From: Opitutus sp.
GTDB taxonomy: Bacteria; Verrucomicrobiota; Verrucomicrobiae; Opitutales; Opitutaceae
NCBI GenBank assembly: GCA_009695065.1
Contig: SIBR01000043.1
Coordinates: 1 to 29,805 of the forward strand
Length of the DNA: 29,805 bases
Reading direction: 5' to 3'
Shown here: piece by piece, positions 8,558 through 16,778 of the stretch
Layout of the letters: the number at the start of each line of letters is the position of its first letter
Position numbering within the stretch: the first letter of the stretch is position 1
Notes under the pieces: generated by a model
The model's input: only the letters and a program-made list of their open reading frames with translations
The model's database searches: none
What the model was told of the DNA's origin: nothing
Made by a program: the position numbers and the translations under genes

Positions 8558-9199
8558 ATGCCTCTGCCCGCCATCGCCTCTCGCGTTAGACTCAAGGATC
8601 GTCTGCCGGATCACTTGTACCGGGTGCGAGCCGGTGAGTCTGGCATCCATGGCCGCGGGGTTTATGCGCGGCGGACGATTCCGAGTGGAGTGCGCATCAT
8701 CGAGTATGTTGGCGAAAAAATCACGAAGGCGGAATCCCATCGGCGCGAATTGCGGCGGCTCGCGCGGCAACGGCGCGGCGGGGATGGGTGCGTGACGATT
8801 TTCGATCTCAACCGGCGCTTCGATCTCGATGGCCGGACCCGCCGGAATATCGCCCGGCTCATCAACCACTCCTGTGCCCCGAATTGTCGTTCCGAAACCA
8901 TTCGCGGCCGGATCTGGATCATCGCCCAGCGCGAGATCGCGCCGGGCGAGGAGCTCACCTTCGACTACGGTTATGCCTTCAAGGAGTGGCCCCTGCACCC
9001 GTGCCGTTGCGGGGCGAAGAATTGCGCCGGCTACATCGTCAATGGCGGGCAACGCTGGCGCGTCCGCCGTTTGGTCCGCGCCAGGGAAAGAGCGGCCGAA
9101 AAATCGACCCGCCTGATTCCGGGAAAATCGGGAGCGCGGGCGACTTCACTGAAATCATCGGATGGGATTTCCGCCTCGGGCGATAAAAAGACGAGTTGA
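8558..9199 (+). CDS. SET domain-containing protein-lysine methyltransferase
   Basis: A 213-residue protein with a complete SET domain. Near residues 30-50 is GIHGRGVYARRTIPSG leading into EYVGEKI. The cofactor and knot motif RLINHSCAPNC is at 100-110, ELTFDYGY at 132-139, and a post-SET cysteine cluster C149-x-C151-x4-C156 follows. With the knot Cys (C110) this can bind a zinc ion as in eukaryotic H3K4-type enzymes. The family transfers methyl groups from S-adenosylmethionine to lysine side chains; the bacterial target is not evident. The tail after residue 165 is very basic, which could favour nucleic-acid or histone-like protein contact (inference). The ATG at 8558 is preferred to a TTG 31 codons upstream. 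The stop abuts the next ATG (TGAATG). Confidence 0.88.
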   Translation: MPLPAIASRVRLKDRLPDHLYRVRAGESGIHGRGVYARRTIPSGVRIIEYVGEKITKAESHRRELRRLARQRRGGDGCVTIFDLNRRFDLDGRTRRNIARLINHSCAPNCRSETIRGRIWIIAQREIAPGEELTFDYGYAFKEWPLHPCRCGAKNCAGYIVNGGQRWRVRRLVRARERAAEKSTRLIPGKSGARATSLKSSDGISASGDKKTS

Positions 9200-9229
9200 A
9201 TGGCGGGTCCGCCCGGCTACAACCGGGGG

Positions 9230-9940
9230 ATGATCTCCCTCCGCCCCCTCCGCCTTGCGGTGCTCCTCAGTATCGGTGCCTCCGCCGCTTTTGCCGCCGG
9301 CACCCCGCCGAACACGCTCACCGCCGCCGAGAAAAAGGCCGGTTGGAAACTGCTGTTTGACGGACAGTCGCTGGCCGGCTGGCACGGAGTGAAAAAGGGG
9401 AGCCCCCTTCCCCCGGGCTGGAGCGTGAAGGGTGGCGTGCTCACCTGCGCGACGGGCAACCAGGGGGGAGACATCGTTTCCGATCAGGTTTTCGACAATT
9501 TCGAGTTGTCGTGGGAATGGGCGATGCCGCCGAAGTCCAACAACGGAGTGAAATATTTCATCACCGAGGAGCGTGGAAACGTCGGGCATGAGTACCAGAT
9601 GATCGACGACTCGATCGCGGCGGATCATGCGGACGGCAGCACCGCGGCGTTTTACCTGGTCGTGGCGCCGGACCCGGTGAAGAAGAAGGTCAAGCCGTTC
9701 GGCGAGTGGAACCACTCGCGGGTCATCGTGAACGGCAATCACGTCGAGCACTGGTTGAACGGCCAGAAAGTGGTGGAATACGAGTGCGGCAGCCCGGCGG
9801 TGTTGGAGCAGGTGAAGAAGACAAAATTCAAGACGACGCCCGGTTTCGGCACGAAGGTGCGCGGCCACATTCTGCTGACGTATCATCACGATGAGGCGTC
9901 GTTCCGGAACGTGAAACTCCGCGAATTGTCGGCGAAGTAA
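9230..9940 (+). CDS. secreted DUF1080 (3-keto-disaccharide hydrolase-like) protein
   Basis: A 236-residue protein with a signal peptide (LAVLLSIGASAAFA, cleavage likely after the Ala-rich stretch) followed by a single DUF1080 domain of the concanavalin-like beta-sandwich type. Typical phrases are WKLLFDGQSLAGWHG near residues 39-53, the GDIVSDQVFDNFELSWEW strand, the SNNGVKYF strand and a C-terminal HHDEASFRNVKLREL. DUF1080 proteins are abundant in Verrucomicrobia and Planctomycetes, and some hydrolyse 3-keto-glycosides; the substrate here is unknown. The ATG at 9230 places the signal peptide at the very N-terminus; an in-frame ATG at 9200, abutting the SET gene's stop, would add ten residues. 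Confidence 0.88.
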   Translation: MISLRPLRLAVLLSIGASAAFAAGTPPNTLTAAEKKAGWKLLFDGQSLAGWHGVKKGSPLPPGWSVKGGVLTCATGNQGGDIVSDQVFDNFELSWEWAMPPKSNNGVKYFITEERGNVGHEYQMIDDSIAADHADGSTAAFYLVVAPDPVKKKVKPFGEWNHSRVIVNGNHVEHWLNGQKVVEYECGSPAVLEQVKKTKFKTTPGFGTKVRGHILLTYHHDEASFRNVKLRELSAK

Positions 9941-9953
9941 GCGGCTGCGTGGG

Positions 9954-9981
9954 CCGGGCGGTGGAGGATGACGCCGCCCGG
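9954..9981 (+). terminator. hairpin after the DUF1080 gene
   Basis: CCGGGCGG at 9954-9961 pairs perfectly with CCGCCCGG at 9974-9981 across a 12-base loop, beginning 13 bases after the TAA. It is placed like a terminator but no T-run follows, so it may act with Rho or only stabilise the 3' end. Confidence 0.4.
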
Positions 9982-10022
9982 AGCGTGAGCACAGGGGCTG
10001 GCTTTTGGCTCATTCCGACCCT

Positions 10023-10102
10023 TTCCGCGGATGGCGCGGATGGAACGGATAGAAGCTGATGGGACTTATGCTTATCCGCGCCCATCTGCGCCATCCGAGG
10101 AA
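10023..10102. repeat. imperfect inverted repeat built of GCGGATGG words
   Basis: The left arm (10023-10052) contains CGCGGATGG twice, then ACGGAT. The reverse complement of the right arm (10072-10102) reads TCGGATGG, CGCAGATGG, GCGCGGAT in the same order, so the two arms can pair imperfectly over about 30 bases around a 19-base loop. Inside each arm the word recurs about every 9 bases. Confidence 0.65.
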
Positions 10103-10202
10103 AAATTCTGCTGGCCGAATTCAGCTCAGGTACAGTCTGTCTGCGCTAGAGCAGTTTGAATTGTGTCGTAGCCGATTGGAGAGACCGAAAAATCCAACTG
10201 GG

Positions 10203-10239
10203 CACAGAGTTCACAGAGAAAAGCACTGAGAACACAGAG
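10203..10239. repeat. CACAGAG tandem-word repeat
   Basis: CACAGAG occurs at 10203, 10212 and 10233 with a variant CACTGAG at 10224, giving spacings of 9, 12 and 9 bases. It lies in the same non-coding spacer as the GCGGATGG repeat. No coding frame is associated with it. Confidence 0.6.
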
Positions 10240-10332
10240 TAGTTTCAGTGCCCTGTGCGCTCGGATTGATCCTCGGTGCGCTCCATTGCCTTGGCCAGCA
10301 ACCGGGTGGCTTCCGCGGAAACGACGGCGCGT

Positions 10333-10512
10333 TTAACCGCTCCCCGGCTTCGAGTCGCGTTCCATCGCGGCCACGATGCCATTGCGGAAAATCACGCGGA
10401 AACGATCCAGCCACAGCCAAGCGTAAGTCGTATAATTCCAGCTTTCAATCTGATCAGGGTCACCGAGGGCGAGCCGGACCAATATCGGCAATATTGGTAC
10501 GAACGTTCGCAT
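10333..10512 (-). pseudogene. short 59-codon ORF, probable C-terminal remnant of a larger gene
   Basis: An ATG at 10512 opens a 59-codon frame ending in TAA at 10335-10333. Its protein contains LALGDPDQIESWNYTTYAW followed by LWLDRFRVIFRNGIVAAMERD. This is a well-formed protein-like pattern (aromatic-rich strands ending in FRNGIVAAME) that resembles the last half of SmpA/OmlA-fold lipoproteins, where a turn after LGxP leads to a W-x-Y strand and an xFxxGxV strand. There is no room for the missing N-terminal half before the S9 homologue, whose stop is 44 bases upstream. A decayed fragment is therefore likelier than an intact small gene. The family assignment is tentative. Confidence 0.35.
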
Positions 10513-10556
10513 GCGGGGCTACACCGGCACAATATACTGCCCCGTGTCGCCGCCGC

Positions 10557-12884
10557 CTATTTTTCCGGCACCGTCGTCGGCTGGCCCATGCGCACGTGGT
10601 AGTTGTAGATGTGCTCGTTCATGAACATCTCGATCTCCCGGAACACGCGGGTTGAGGTGCCGGGGCGCCAGTTGGCGTGGCCCTCCGCCGGCAGCTCCAG
10701 CGACGAAAGGGGCACGCCGGTCCGGCGCAGCACGGAACGCAGGCGCAACGAGTGGGTCGGCGGCACGATCTTGTCCTGCGTGGCATGCACCAGCAGCACC
10801 GGGGTCTTGATGTTCGCGGCGTGGGTGAGCGGCGACATCGCCTTGAGCCGTGCCGTGTCGGTGCCAAACAACGCCCGGCGCACCGCGGTGCGGAACGAAT
10901 TGGCCGGCGCCACGATGTTGATGTCCGTCGTTTCCAGCGCCTGGTTGATCCACACCGGCAGATCGGTGGGGGCGTTGAGCGCCACCGCGGCACGGAAGGC
11001 GTCCGGATACAGCTGGATGGCGCGCAGGGCGAGATAGCCGCCGTAGCCCGTGCCGAGGACGGCCACGAGCTTGCGGTTCAGCGGCATCTGGGCGGCGAGA
11101 AATTCGAGCGCGGCCTGCGCATCGTCGACCGCGGCGCGGTCGGAATCGACTTTGGTGCCCACCATGTGCTGGAGGCCGAATCCGCCCGAACCGCGGTAGT
11201 TCACCTGGATGACGGCAAAGCCCATCGTGGCCAGTGCCTGCGCGCCGCGGTTGAAGCCCGGCAGGTCGCGGCCCCACGGGCCGTCGTGGAAATAGATCAA
11301 CACCGGCGGCGGGTTGATGCGCGGCTTGGCGGGGAAGGTGACGATGCCGGAAAGCCGGACCCCGGCGGGACTGGCGAACGCGAACGGCGTCGAGCGGTTC
11401 AGCGATTCCGGCGCGAGATCCGGGGCGCAGCGAGCGCGTTCCTGCAGCTTGCCCTCGACGCTCCGGAAAATCACGAAGGCGCCGGGATCGTTTTCGCCGG
11501 CGAGGTGAATGAGAAAATTCTCGCGCTTCGCGTCCCACTCCAGGATCTGAACCACGTGTTTTGCGGGGCCGCGTTCGAGGCCCTGCTGGAGGGCGCTGAT
11601 TTCGGGGTCGAACCACACGGTGGTAGGCCAGGATGGCGGCGAGGCGCGGATGCCCACGACTTTTTTTTTCGCGCGATCGTAGACCAGCGTGTCGCCGCGC
11701 AACGCATCACTCGGGTCGGCGAGATCGAAGCGGGGATGCTCGACGGCGAAGTCGGTCCGCTGGCCGGTCTGGAGGTTCAGACTGTAGATGCCATAGGTGT
11801 CGCGGTCGGCATTGGACGCAAAATAGAGCGACTGGGAGTCGGAGTCGAAACCGAGCGGGAAGGAATGCCGGCCGAGGAAATTCTCGGGCGTCAACCGGAA
11901 GGGCGCCGCGGCGAGGGCGGGGAACTTGGCGTCCATTTTCTGCCAGCGCTTGCCGTCGTGGTAGTCGAAGCTGCGATCCGTGCTGAAAAAATGGAGCGCG
12001 AGCCGGGGCTTGCCGGTGCGGTCGGCGAGCAGGCGGCCCACGGCGTCGACCTCGTCCACCTGTTTCGTCCGGCCGGTGCGCACGTTGATCCGGTAGAGCG
12101 TCGCGGACATCTCGGCGCCGGACAGTGTCACGGCGTCGTCGAGCATCCCCGTGTTGCTCCGGGCCTCGACGAGGATGTTGTCGGGGTCGTCATCCAAGAG
12201 ATCCGCGACGACGGGATAGCGGTCGGTTTTCCACGCCATGGCAAAACTGCTGAAAACATCCGCCGTGTCGGCGGACGGGATCGTGGCCCCATCGGTGGTG
12301 TCATCGGAGTTGAGGGGGCCGCCGAGCGGGTCGGTGGGCGGCGTCGTGTCGGCCGACATGTCGGGCGTGTTGAGGCGGCGCCCGGCCACGCCGCGCACGC
12401 CGGGCCCGCCCCCGCCGGCCACCCGGTTGAAATAGGGATTCTGCTGCCGCTTTTGTTCAAAGTCCGTGCGGACGTCGCGGGCGCCGATCAGCCGCTTCGG
12501 TTCGGTGCCGTCCGCGTTGATCGCCCAGAGGGAGTTGTCGTCGACCGAAAAAACCAGCCGCGTGGCGTTCTTCCAGCGCAGGTAGGTGAAACGCGAGGGG
12601 AGCTTCTCTTTGGTGCCGGACATTGGCTCGACGTAGTCGTCCGAGACGGCGATGCGGCGGGCCTTCTTGGGCTCCAGTGCGACGAGCATGAGCGCGAGGC
12701 TGCCGTTTTCATGCACGGAATACGCGAGGGTTTTCCCGTCGGGCGAAAGAGATGCCGTGTCGGTGCGGAACGGGGCGAAGAGACGGGCGAGGTGAGCGGC
12801 GGACACGTCCTCGCCGGCGGGGGCGGACGAAATCAGCGCGAGACCGGCCAGAATCCAACCCAGGCAGCGAAGAGCGGAGCGCAT
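10557..12884 (-). CDS. S9-family prolyl oligopeptidase homologue, nucleophile Ser replaced by Gly
   Basis: A 775-residue secreted protein. The start at 12884 opens onto a signal peptide (LGWILAGLALISSAPAG). A seven-bladed propeller-type domain follows, with SPDGKTLAYS, LRWKNATRLVFSVDDN and YFASNADRD repeats and a Gly/Asp/Thr-rich insertion at about 160-205. The C-terminal alpha/beta hydrolase domain starts near 510, with VLIYFHDGPWGRD and QVNYRGSGGFG. In S9 peptidases the nucleophile sits in GxSxGG. Here that motif is GTGYGG, with Gly613 (codon GGC at 11048-11046) where Ser is expected. The Asp (D704 in TQDKIVP) and His (H736 in EGHANW) are kept. It may therefore be inactive as a peptidase or use another mechanism. 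A nine-A run (11661-11669, seen as T on the plus strand) encodes Lys-Lys-Lys in frame. Confidence 0.9.
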   Translation of the reverse strand: MRSALRCLGWILAGLALISSAPAGEDVSAAHLARLFAPFRTDTASLSPDGKTLAYSVHENGSLALMLVALEPKKARRIAVSDDYVEPMSGTKEKLPSRFTYLRWKNATRLVFSVDDNSLWAINADGTEPKRLIGARDVRTDFEQKRQQNPYFNRVAGGGGPGVRGVAGRRLNTPDMSADTTPPTDPLGGPLNSDDTTDGATIPSADTADVFSSFAMAWKTDRYPVVADLLDDDPDNILVEARSNTGMLDDAVTLSGAEMSATLYRINVRTGRTKQVDEVDAVGRLLADRTGKPRLALHFFSTDRSFDYHDGKRWQKMDAKFPALAAAPFRLTPENFLGRHSFPLGFDSDSQSLYFASNADRDTYGIYSLNLQTGQRTDFAVEHPRFDLADPSDALRGDTLVYDRAKKKVVGIRASPPSWPTTVWFDPEISALQQGLERGPAKHVVQILEWDAKRENFLIHLAGENDPGAFVIFRSVEGKLQERARCAPDLAPESLNRSTPFAFASPAGVRLSGIVTFPAKPRINPPPVLIYFHDGPWGRDLPGFNRGAQALATMGFAVIQVNYRGSGGFGLQHMVGTKVDSDRAAVDDAQAALEFLAAQMPLNRKLVAVLGTGYGGYLALRAIQLYPDAFRAAVALNAPTDLPVWINQALETTDINIVAPANSFRTAVRRALFGTDTARLKAMSPLTHAANIKTPVLLVHATQDKIVPPTHSLRLRSVLRRTGVPLSSLELPAEGHANWRPGTSTRVFREIEMFMNEHIYNYHVRMGQPTTVPEK

Positions 12885-12968
12885 GATAGCGCAGACGCCC
12901 GGGGCCCGGCAAAGTTTCATCGGCGGCGGGGTTCAGTGGGGATGGAGAACCGGACCAGAGGGGTTAAC

Positions 12969-12991
12969 CGCTAATCCTCGCTAATGTTCGC
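12969..12991. repeat. CGCTAAT double repeat
   Basis: CGCTAAT occurs at 12969-12975 and again at 12979-12985, ten bases apart, followed by a partial TTCGC. It lies in the spacer between sufT and the S9 homologue. Confidence 0.5.
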
Positions 12992-13005
12992 AGGCCAATA
13001 GGCCC

Positions 13006-13049
13006 GCGATGAGCGCCTGCGGCCAAGCAAAGCCGCAGGCGCTCATCGC
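13006..13049. repeat. perfect 18-bp inverted repeat
   Basis: GCGATGAGCGCCTGCGGC at 13006-13023 is matched exactly by its reverse complement at 13032-13049, with the 8-base loop CAAGCAAA between. It lies 108 bases beyond the sufT stop and 121 bases before the S9 homologue's start. No T-run follows on either strand, so it is not a standard intrinsic terminator. It may be a REP-like element or a transcript-end stabiliser. Confidence 0.75.
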
Positions 13050-13157
13050 CGGAGCCATGGCGAAGGCTAAGCATGAGCGAAGGTTGGCGGTGCACCCAGG
13101 CTGGGAAATTGGGCCGAAGTGCCTGGGTATTCCTCGGGCCGAAGGGCATGATTCTCT

Positions 13158-13730
13158 CTAAATCAGGCCCAGCTTCATTTTCCCCTCTTCGGAGATCATC
13201 TGCTGATTCCAGGCGGGTTCCCAGGTGATGCGCACGTCGGCGTCGCCGACGCCGGGAACGAGGAGAATCTTGCTTTTGGCGTCCTCGGCGATCGCCGGGC
13301 CCATGCCGCAACCGGGCGCGGTGAGGGTCATGGCGACGTTCACCTTGTAGGTGGGCGCATCGGCGGGCGCCGGGCTGTCTTTCTTTTCCACGTCCATGGA
13401 GTAGACGAGGCCGAGATCGACGATGTTAACCGGGATTTCCGGATCGAAGACCTGGCGGAGCTGGGCCCAGATCGCTTCGGGATCCGGCGCGCCGCCGGTC
13501 AGGGTGGCGGCCTGGACGGCGGTGTCTTTCACTTCCTCTCCGAGGGCGTCCGCGTCGATGCCGTCGATGCGGAACAGCCCGAAATCCGTCTGCACGGTGT
13601 AGCTGCCGCCGAGGGTTTGGTGGATGAAGACGCGGGAGCTCGCGGCGAGCGTCTGCTTGTCGCCGGACGGAATCTGCGTGGCGACGACTTCGCGGGAGAG
13701 GGTGCGTTCGCGGTTGGCGGGCGTGCTCAT
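13158..13730 (-). CDS. sufT: Fe-S cluster assembly protein SufT
   Basis: A 190-residue protein ending in a MIP18/DUF59 domain. The domain opens with VFDPEIPVNIVDLGLVY (about residues 94-110) and carries the conserved cysteine in TLTAPGCGMG (C141). The roughly 80-residue N-terminal extension is seen in SufT proteins. SufT helps mature Fe-S proteins, probably by handing clusters from SufBCD to targets; it is not itself part of the SufBCD scaffold. It is last in the operon, 85 bp after sufD. The acidic Pro/Ala loop at 117-127 interrupts the DUF59 core and looks like a lineage-specific insertion. Confidence 0.9.
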   Translation of the reverse strand: MSTPANRERTLSREVVATQIPSGDKQTLAASSRVFIHQTLGGSYTVQTDFGLFRIDGIDADALGEEVKDTAVQAATLTGGAPDPEAIWAQLRQVFDPEIPVNIVDLGLVYSMDVEKKDSPAPADAPTYKVNVAMTLTAPGCGMGPAIAEDAKSKILLVPGVGDADVRITWEPAWNQQMISEEGKMKLGLI

Positions 13731-13815
13731 GAGGCGGGAAATAACGGGGGCTGGCGGTGGTGCAGGTGTTAAAGTGGGTTCCGTCCGGTTGGCGGCGGGG
13801 GGATCGCCGAGGCCG

Positions 13816-15135
13816 TTACTTCTTGAACTTCGTTTTGATCAGGTCGCGGAGGGCGGCGTGGAGGTCGTCGTCCGCGAGGCGGTTGAGCACTTCCTCGAAG
13901 AAGCCGAAGGTGAGCAGTTCGTCGGCGGCCTCCTTGGCGATACCGCGGGACTGGAGGTAAAACTCCTGCTCGGGATCAATGCGCGACGAGGTGGCGCCGT
14001 GGGTGCAGCGGACGTCGTTGGCCTGGATCTCGAGGCCGGGGAGGGAGTTGGCCTCGGCCTCCTCGGAGAGCATGAGGTTGCGGTTGCTCTGGTAGGCGTC
14101 GGTCTTCTGCGCGTCGGGGTCGACGACGATGAGGCCGGAGAAGATCGTCTTCGCGGAGCCGCGGAGGGCGTTCTTGTAGAGCAGATCGGACTTCGTGTTC
14201 GGCGCCTGGTGAATCTGCAGCGTGCGCTGGTCGAACTCCTGGTCGGTCTCGGCGACGGTCAGGGCGAGCATCTCGGAGAACGCGCCGGGGGCCTGGAGTT
14301 GCGAGAGCGACTCGTGGCGGGCCTGGCGGGCGCCGAGGTGGAGGTTGAGGGACTGCACGCGGGCGTCGCGGCGGACGACGGTGGAGTTGGACTGGAAGGA
14401 GAGGGCGCGGTGGCTCCAGTCCTGCTTGCCGATGTAGGTGAGCTGCGCGCCGTGGCTCGCGTAAAGGTCGTTGGCGCCGATGGCGAGCTGGGCCTCGTCA
14501 TCGTGGGCGGAGCCGAAATATTCCACGACGGTGAGCCGGGAGTTTTCACCCGCGACGACGAGCGTGTGCGGGAAGATGGCGGCAGTGGCGCCGAGGGCGT
14601 AGGAGAAAACGCCGATGGGGGCCTCGAGCTCGACGCCGCGCGGCACATGGATGAACGCGCCGTCGGTGAGGAACGCTTCGTGGAGCGCGGAGAATTTCGC
14701 GGAGCCGAGCTTGGGCGGCTGCGCCAGCAGGTGCTCGCGGACGAGCGCCTCGTGTTTGACGAGGGCGCTTTGCAGCGTGTCGACGATCACGCCGCGGGCG
14801 GCGAGATCGGCCGCGAGCACTTCGCGGGAGAAGAGGCGGCCGTTGGCGAAGACGAGCTTGGCGGCCTTCTTGATGCCGATGGGCGCGTGCGGCACCGACG
14901 TGGCGGCGGCGGGCAGGGAGAAACCGTCGAGCGTGAGGCCGCCGAGGTTGCTGAAGCGCCACGATTCGTCGGTGCGCGCGGGCATGGGCAGCTCGGCAAA
15001 GCGGTCGTAGGCGGCGCGCTTGCGGTCGAGCCACCACGACGGGAGCGGCGGGAGGCTGGCGAGGTGCGCGGCGAAGGCGTCGGCGGTGAAGGCGCCGATT
15101 ACGGCCGAGGTGGAAAGGGTGGACGAGACGGACAT
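13816..15135 (-). CDS. sufD: Fe-S cluster assembly protein SufD
   Basis: A 439-residue SufD with a helical N-terminus and the SufB/SufD right-handed beta-helix core. Near the C-terminus is RCTHGATSSRIDPEQEFYL; its H379 corresponds to the His of SufD implicated in cluster formation at the SufB-SufD interface. SufD pairs with SufB and SufC as the SufBC2D scaffold in the cytoplasm. The ATG at 15135 is preferred to a TTG four codons upstream. It follows sufB by 98 bp, a spacer that carries the CATTAGTC-type repeat. Confidence 0.93.
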   Translation of the reverse strand: MSVSSTLSTSAVIGAFTADAFAAHLASLPPLPSWWLDRKRAAYDRFAELPMPARTDESWRFSNLGGLTLDGFSLPAAATSVPHAPIGIKKAAKLVFANGRLFSREVLAADLAARGVIVDTLQSALVKHEALVREHLLAQPPKLGSAKFSALHEAFLTDGAFIHVPRGVELEAPIGVFSYALGATAAIFPHTLVVAGENSRLTVVEYFGSAHDDEAQLAIGANDLYASHGAQLTYIGKQDWSHRALSFQSNSTVVRRDARVQSLNLHLGARQARHESLSQLQAPGAFSEMLALTVAETDQEFDQRTLQIHQAPNTKSDLLYKNALRGSAKTIFSGLIVVDPDAQKTDAYQSNRNLMLSEEAEANSLPGLEIQANDVRCTHGATSSRIDPEQEFYLQSRGIAKEAADELLTFGFFEEVLNRLADDDLHAALRDLIKTKFKK

Positions 15136-15140
15136 GGGAA

Positions 15141-15208
15141 TGACCAATGACTAATGTCTAATGACGGAGGGAGCGACCGCGGCGCCGGCGACTAATGGGT
15201 CATTAGTC
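15141..15208. repeat. TGACTAATG / CATTAGTCA word cluster between sufB and sufD
   Basis: At 15141-15165 the words GACCAATG, ACTAATG and TCTAATGAC follow one another at 7-8 base intervals. At 15190-15208 GACTAATG and its exact reverse complement CATTAGTC sit three bases apart, forming an 8-bp hairpin. The cluster overlaps the ribosome-binding region of sufD, so it could affect sufD translation (inference). Confidence 0.55.
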
Positions 15209-15233
15209 CTTGGGCCCTGATCAATCGTCGGCG

Positions 15234-16679
15234 TCAGCCGACGCTGCCTTCCATTTCGAGGTCGATCAGGCGCTTGAGTTCGACGGAGTACTCCATCGGG
15301 AATTGCCGGGCGAGATCGTTGATAAAGCCGTTTACGGCGAGACTCATGGCCTGGCCTTCGGTGAGACCGCGCTGCTGCATGTAGAAGATCATTTCTTCGT
15401 TCACCTTCGAGACACTGGCCTCGTGCTGCACGTAGTTGCGGTCGCCGCGGACGGTGATGGCCGGATACGTGTCGGTGCGGCTGTTGGTGTTGATCAGCAG
15501 CGCGTCGCACTCGGTGTTGTTCTTGCAGCCCTTGAGATGCTTCGGGATGTGGACCACGCCGCGGTACGTGCTGCGGCCCTGGCCGACCGAGATGGATTTG
15601 GCGACGATGTTGGACGTGGTTTCGTCGGCGGCGTGGATCATCTTCGCGCCGGTGTCCTGGTGCTGGCCGTCGTTGGCGAGGGCGATGGAGATGACCTCGC
15701 CGCGGGCCTTGCGGCCCTTCAGCACGACGCCCGGATATTTCATCGTGAGCCGGCTGCCGATGTTGCAGTCGATCCACTTGATCTCGGCCTCCTCGTGCGC
15801 GACGCCGCGTTTGGTGACGAGGTTGAAGACGTTGTTGGACCAGTTCTGGACGGTGATGTACTGGATCTTGGCGCCCTTGAGCGCGACCAGCTCGACCACG
15901 GCGCTGTGCAGCGTGGAAGTGGAGAATTTCGGCGCGGTGCAACCCTCCATGTAAACGACCTCGGCGCCTTCGTCGGCGATGATGAGCGTGCGCTCGAACT
16001 GGCCGAAATTTTCCGCGTTGATGCGGAAGTAGGCTTGGAGCGGTTGCGCGACCTTGACGCCCTTCGGCACGTAGATGAACGAACCGCCGGAGAACACGGC
16101 GCTGTTGAGCGCGGAGAACTTGTTGTCGCCGGTCGGGATGACCTTGCCGAAGAATTTCCGGAAGAGTTCCGGATGCTCGCGCAGGCCCTCGGTCGAATTG
16201 ACGAAGATCACGCCCTGCTTGGCGACGATGTCCTTGATGTTCGAGTAGGCGGCCTCGGAATCGAACTGGGCCTCGACGCCGGCGAGAAACTTGCGCTCCT
16301 GCTCGGGGATGCCGAGGCGCTCGAAGGTCTTTTTGATGTCATCGGGAACCTCGTCCCACGTGCGCTTGGGCTTCTGGCCCTGCGAGAGGTAGTAGCGGAT
16401 CTTGGAGAAATCGATGGCCTCAAGGTCCTTGGTCGCCCAGTGCGTGGGCATGGGCTTGGCGAGGAAGGTCTTCAAGGCCTTCAGTCGGAAATCAAGGATC
16501 CACGGCGCCTCCTTTTTGACGGAGCTGATGTAGCGGACCGTGTCTTCGCTCAGGCCGGTGCCGGCGTCGAAGGCGTAGTCGACTTTGTAGGAGAAATTTC
16601 CGGAAGACTGGTCGATGCCGGCGACGGGATTCTCGGAAACCGTTTCCGCGTCGGTGGCGAGCGTATCGATGTTGGCCAT
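15234..16679 (-). CDS. sufB: Fe-S cluster assembly scaffold SufB
   Basis: A 481-residue SufB of full length, with the N-terminal signature [19 protein letters not shown] near residues 51-69 and a beta-helix core. In the core, C391 (in NNTECDALL) matches the sulfur-accepting Cys of E. coli SufB, and the H419-E420 pair (in VQHEASVSK) matches the cluster-site residues. With SufC and SufD it forms the scaffold on which clusters are built. It lies 99 bp downstream of sufC. No change in key residues is visible. Confidence 0.97.
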   Translation of the reverse strand: MANIDTLATDAETVSENPVAGIDQSSGNFSYKVDYAFDAGTGLSEDTVRYISSVKKEAPWILDFRLKALKTFLAKPMPTHWATKDLEAIDFSKIRYYLSQGQKPKRTWDEVPDDIKKTFERLGIPEQERKFLAGVEAQFDSEAAYSNIKDIVAKQGVIFVNSTEGLREHPELFRKFFGKVIPTGDNKFSALNSAVFSGGSFIYVPKGVKVAQPLQAYFRINAENFGQFERTLIIADEGAEVVYMEGCTAPKFSTSTLHSAVVELVALKGAKIQYITVQNWSNNVFNLVTKRGVAHEEAEIKWIDCNIGSRLTMKYPGVVLKGRKARGEVISIALANDGQHQDTGAKMIHAADETTSNIVAKSISVGQGRSTYRGVVHIPKHLKGCKNNTECDALLINTNSRTDTYPAITVRGDRNYVQHEASVSKVNEEMIFYMQQRGLTEGQAMSLAVNGFINDLARQFPMEYSVELKRLIDLEMEGSVG

Positions 16680-16778
16680 GGGAGTGATTGATTTAGGACG
16701 CGAGGGCGCCGGGGAGGCGAAGGGTGGCGGGTTGGGTCGGGCGACGGGTCCTCGGACGGTGCGACGCGTGGGGTTGGA

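Larger units (their letters stand above)
9941..10332. other. non-coding spacer with repeats
   Basis: These 392 bases hold no credible gene. They contain the hairpin at 9954-9981, the GCGGATGG-type inverted repeat at 10023-10102 and the CACAGAG-type repeat at 10203-10239. The remaining sequence, including 10106-10200, which is less GC-rich than the genes, shows no motif I can name. Confidence 0.6.

Noticed and set aside
11661..11669. Nine-base homopolymer inside the S9 gene as a slippage site
   Set aside because: The frame is intact on both sides and encodes Lys-Lys-Lys; there is no sign of a second conserved frame.
10677..12974. 765-codon plus-strand frame
   Set aside because: Antisense to the S9 homologue; composition without fold-like features.
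13624..15150. 508-codon plus-strand frame opposite sufD
   Set aside because: Gly/Val/Glu-rich shadow of a recognised sufD gene.
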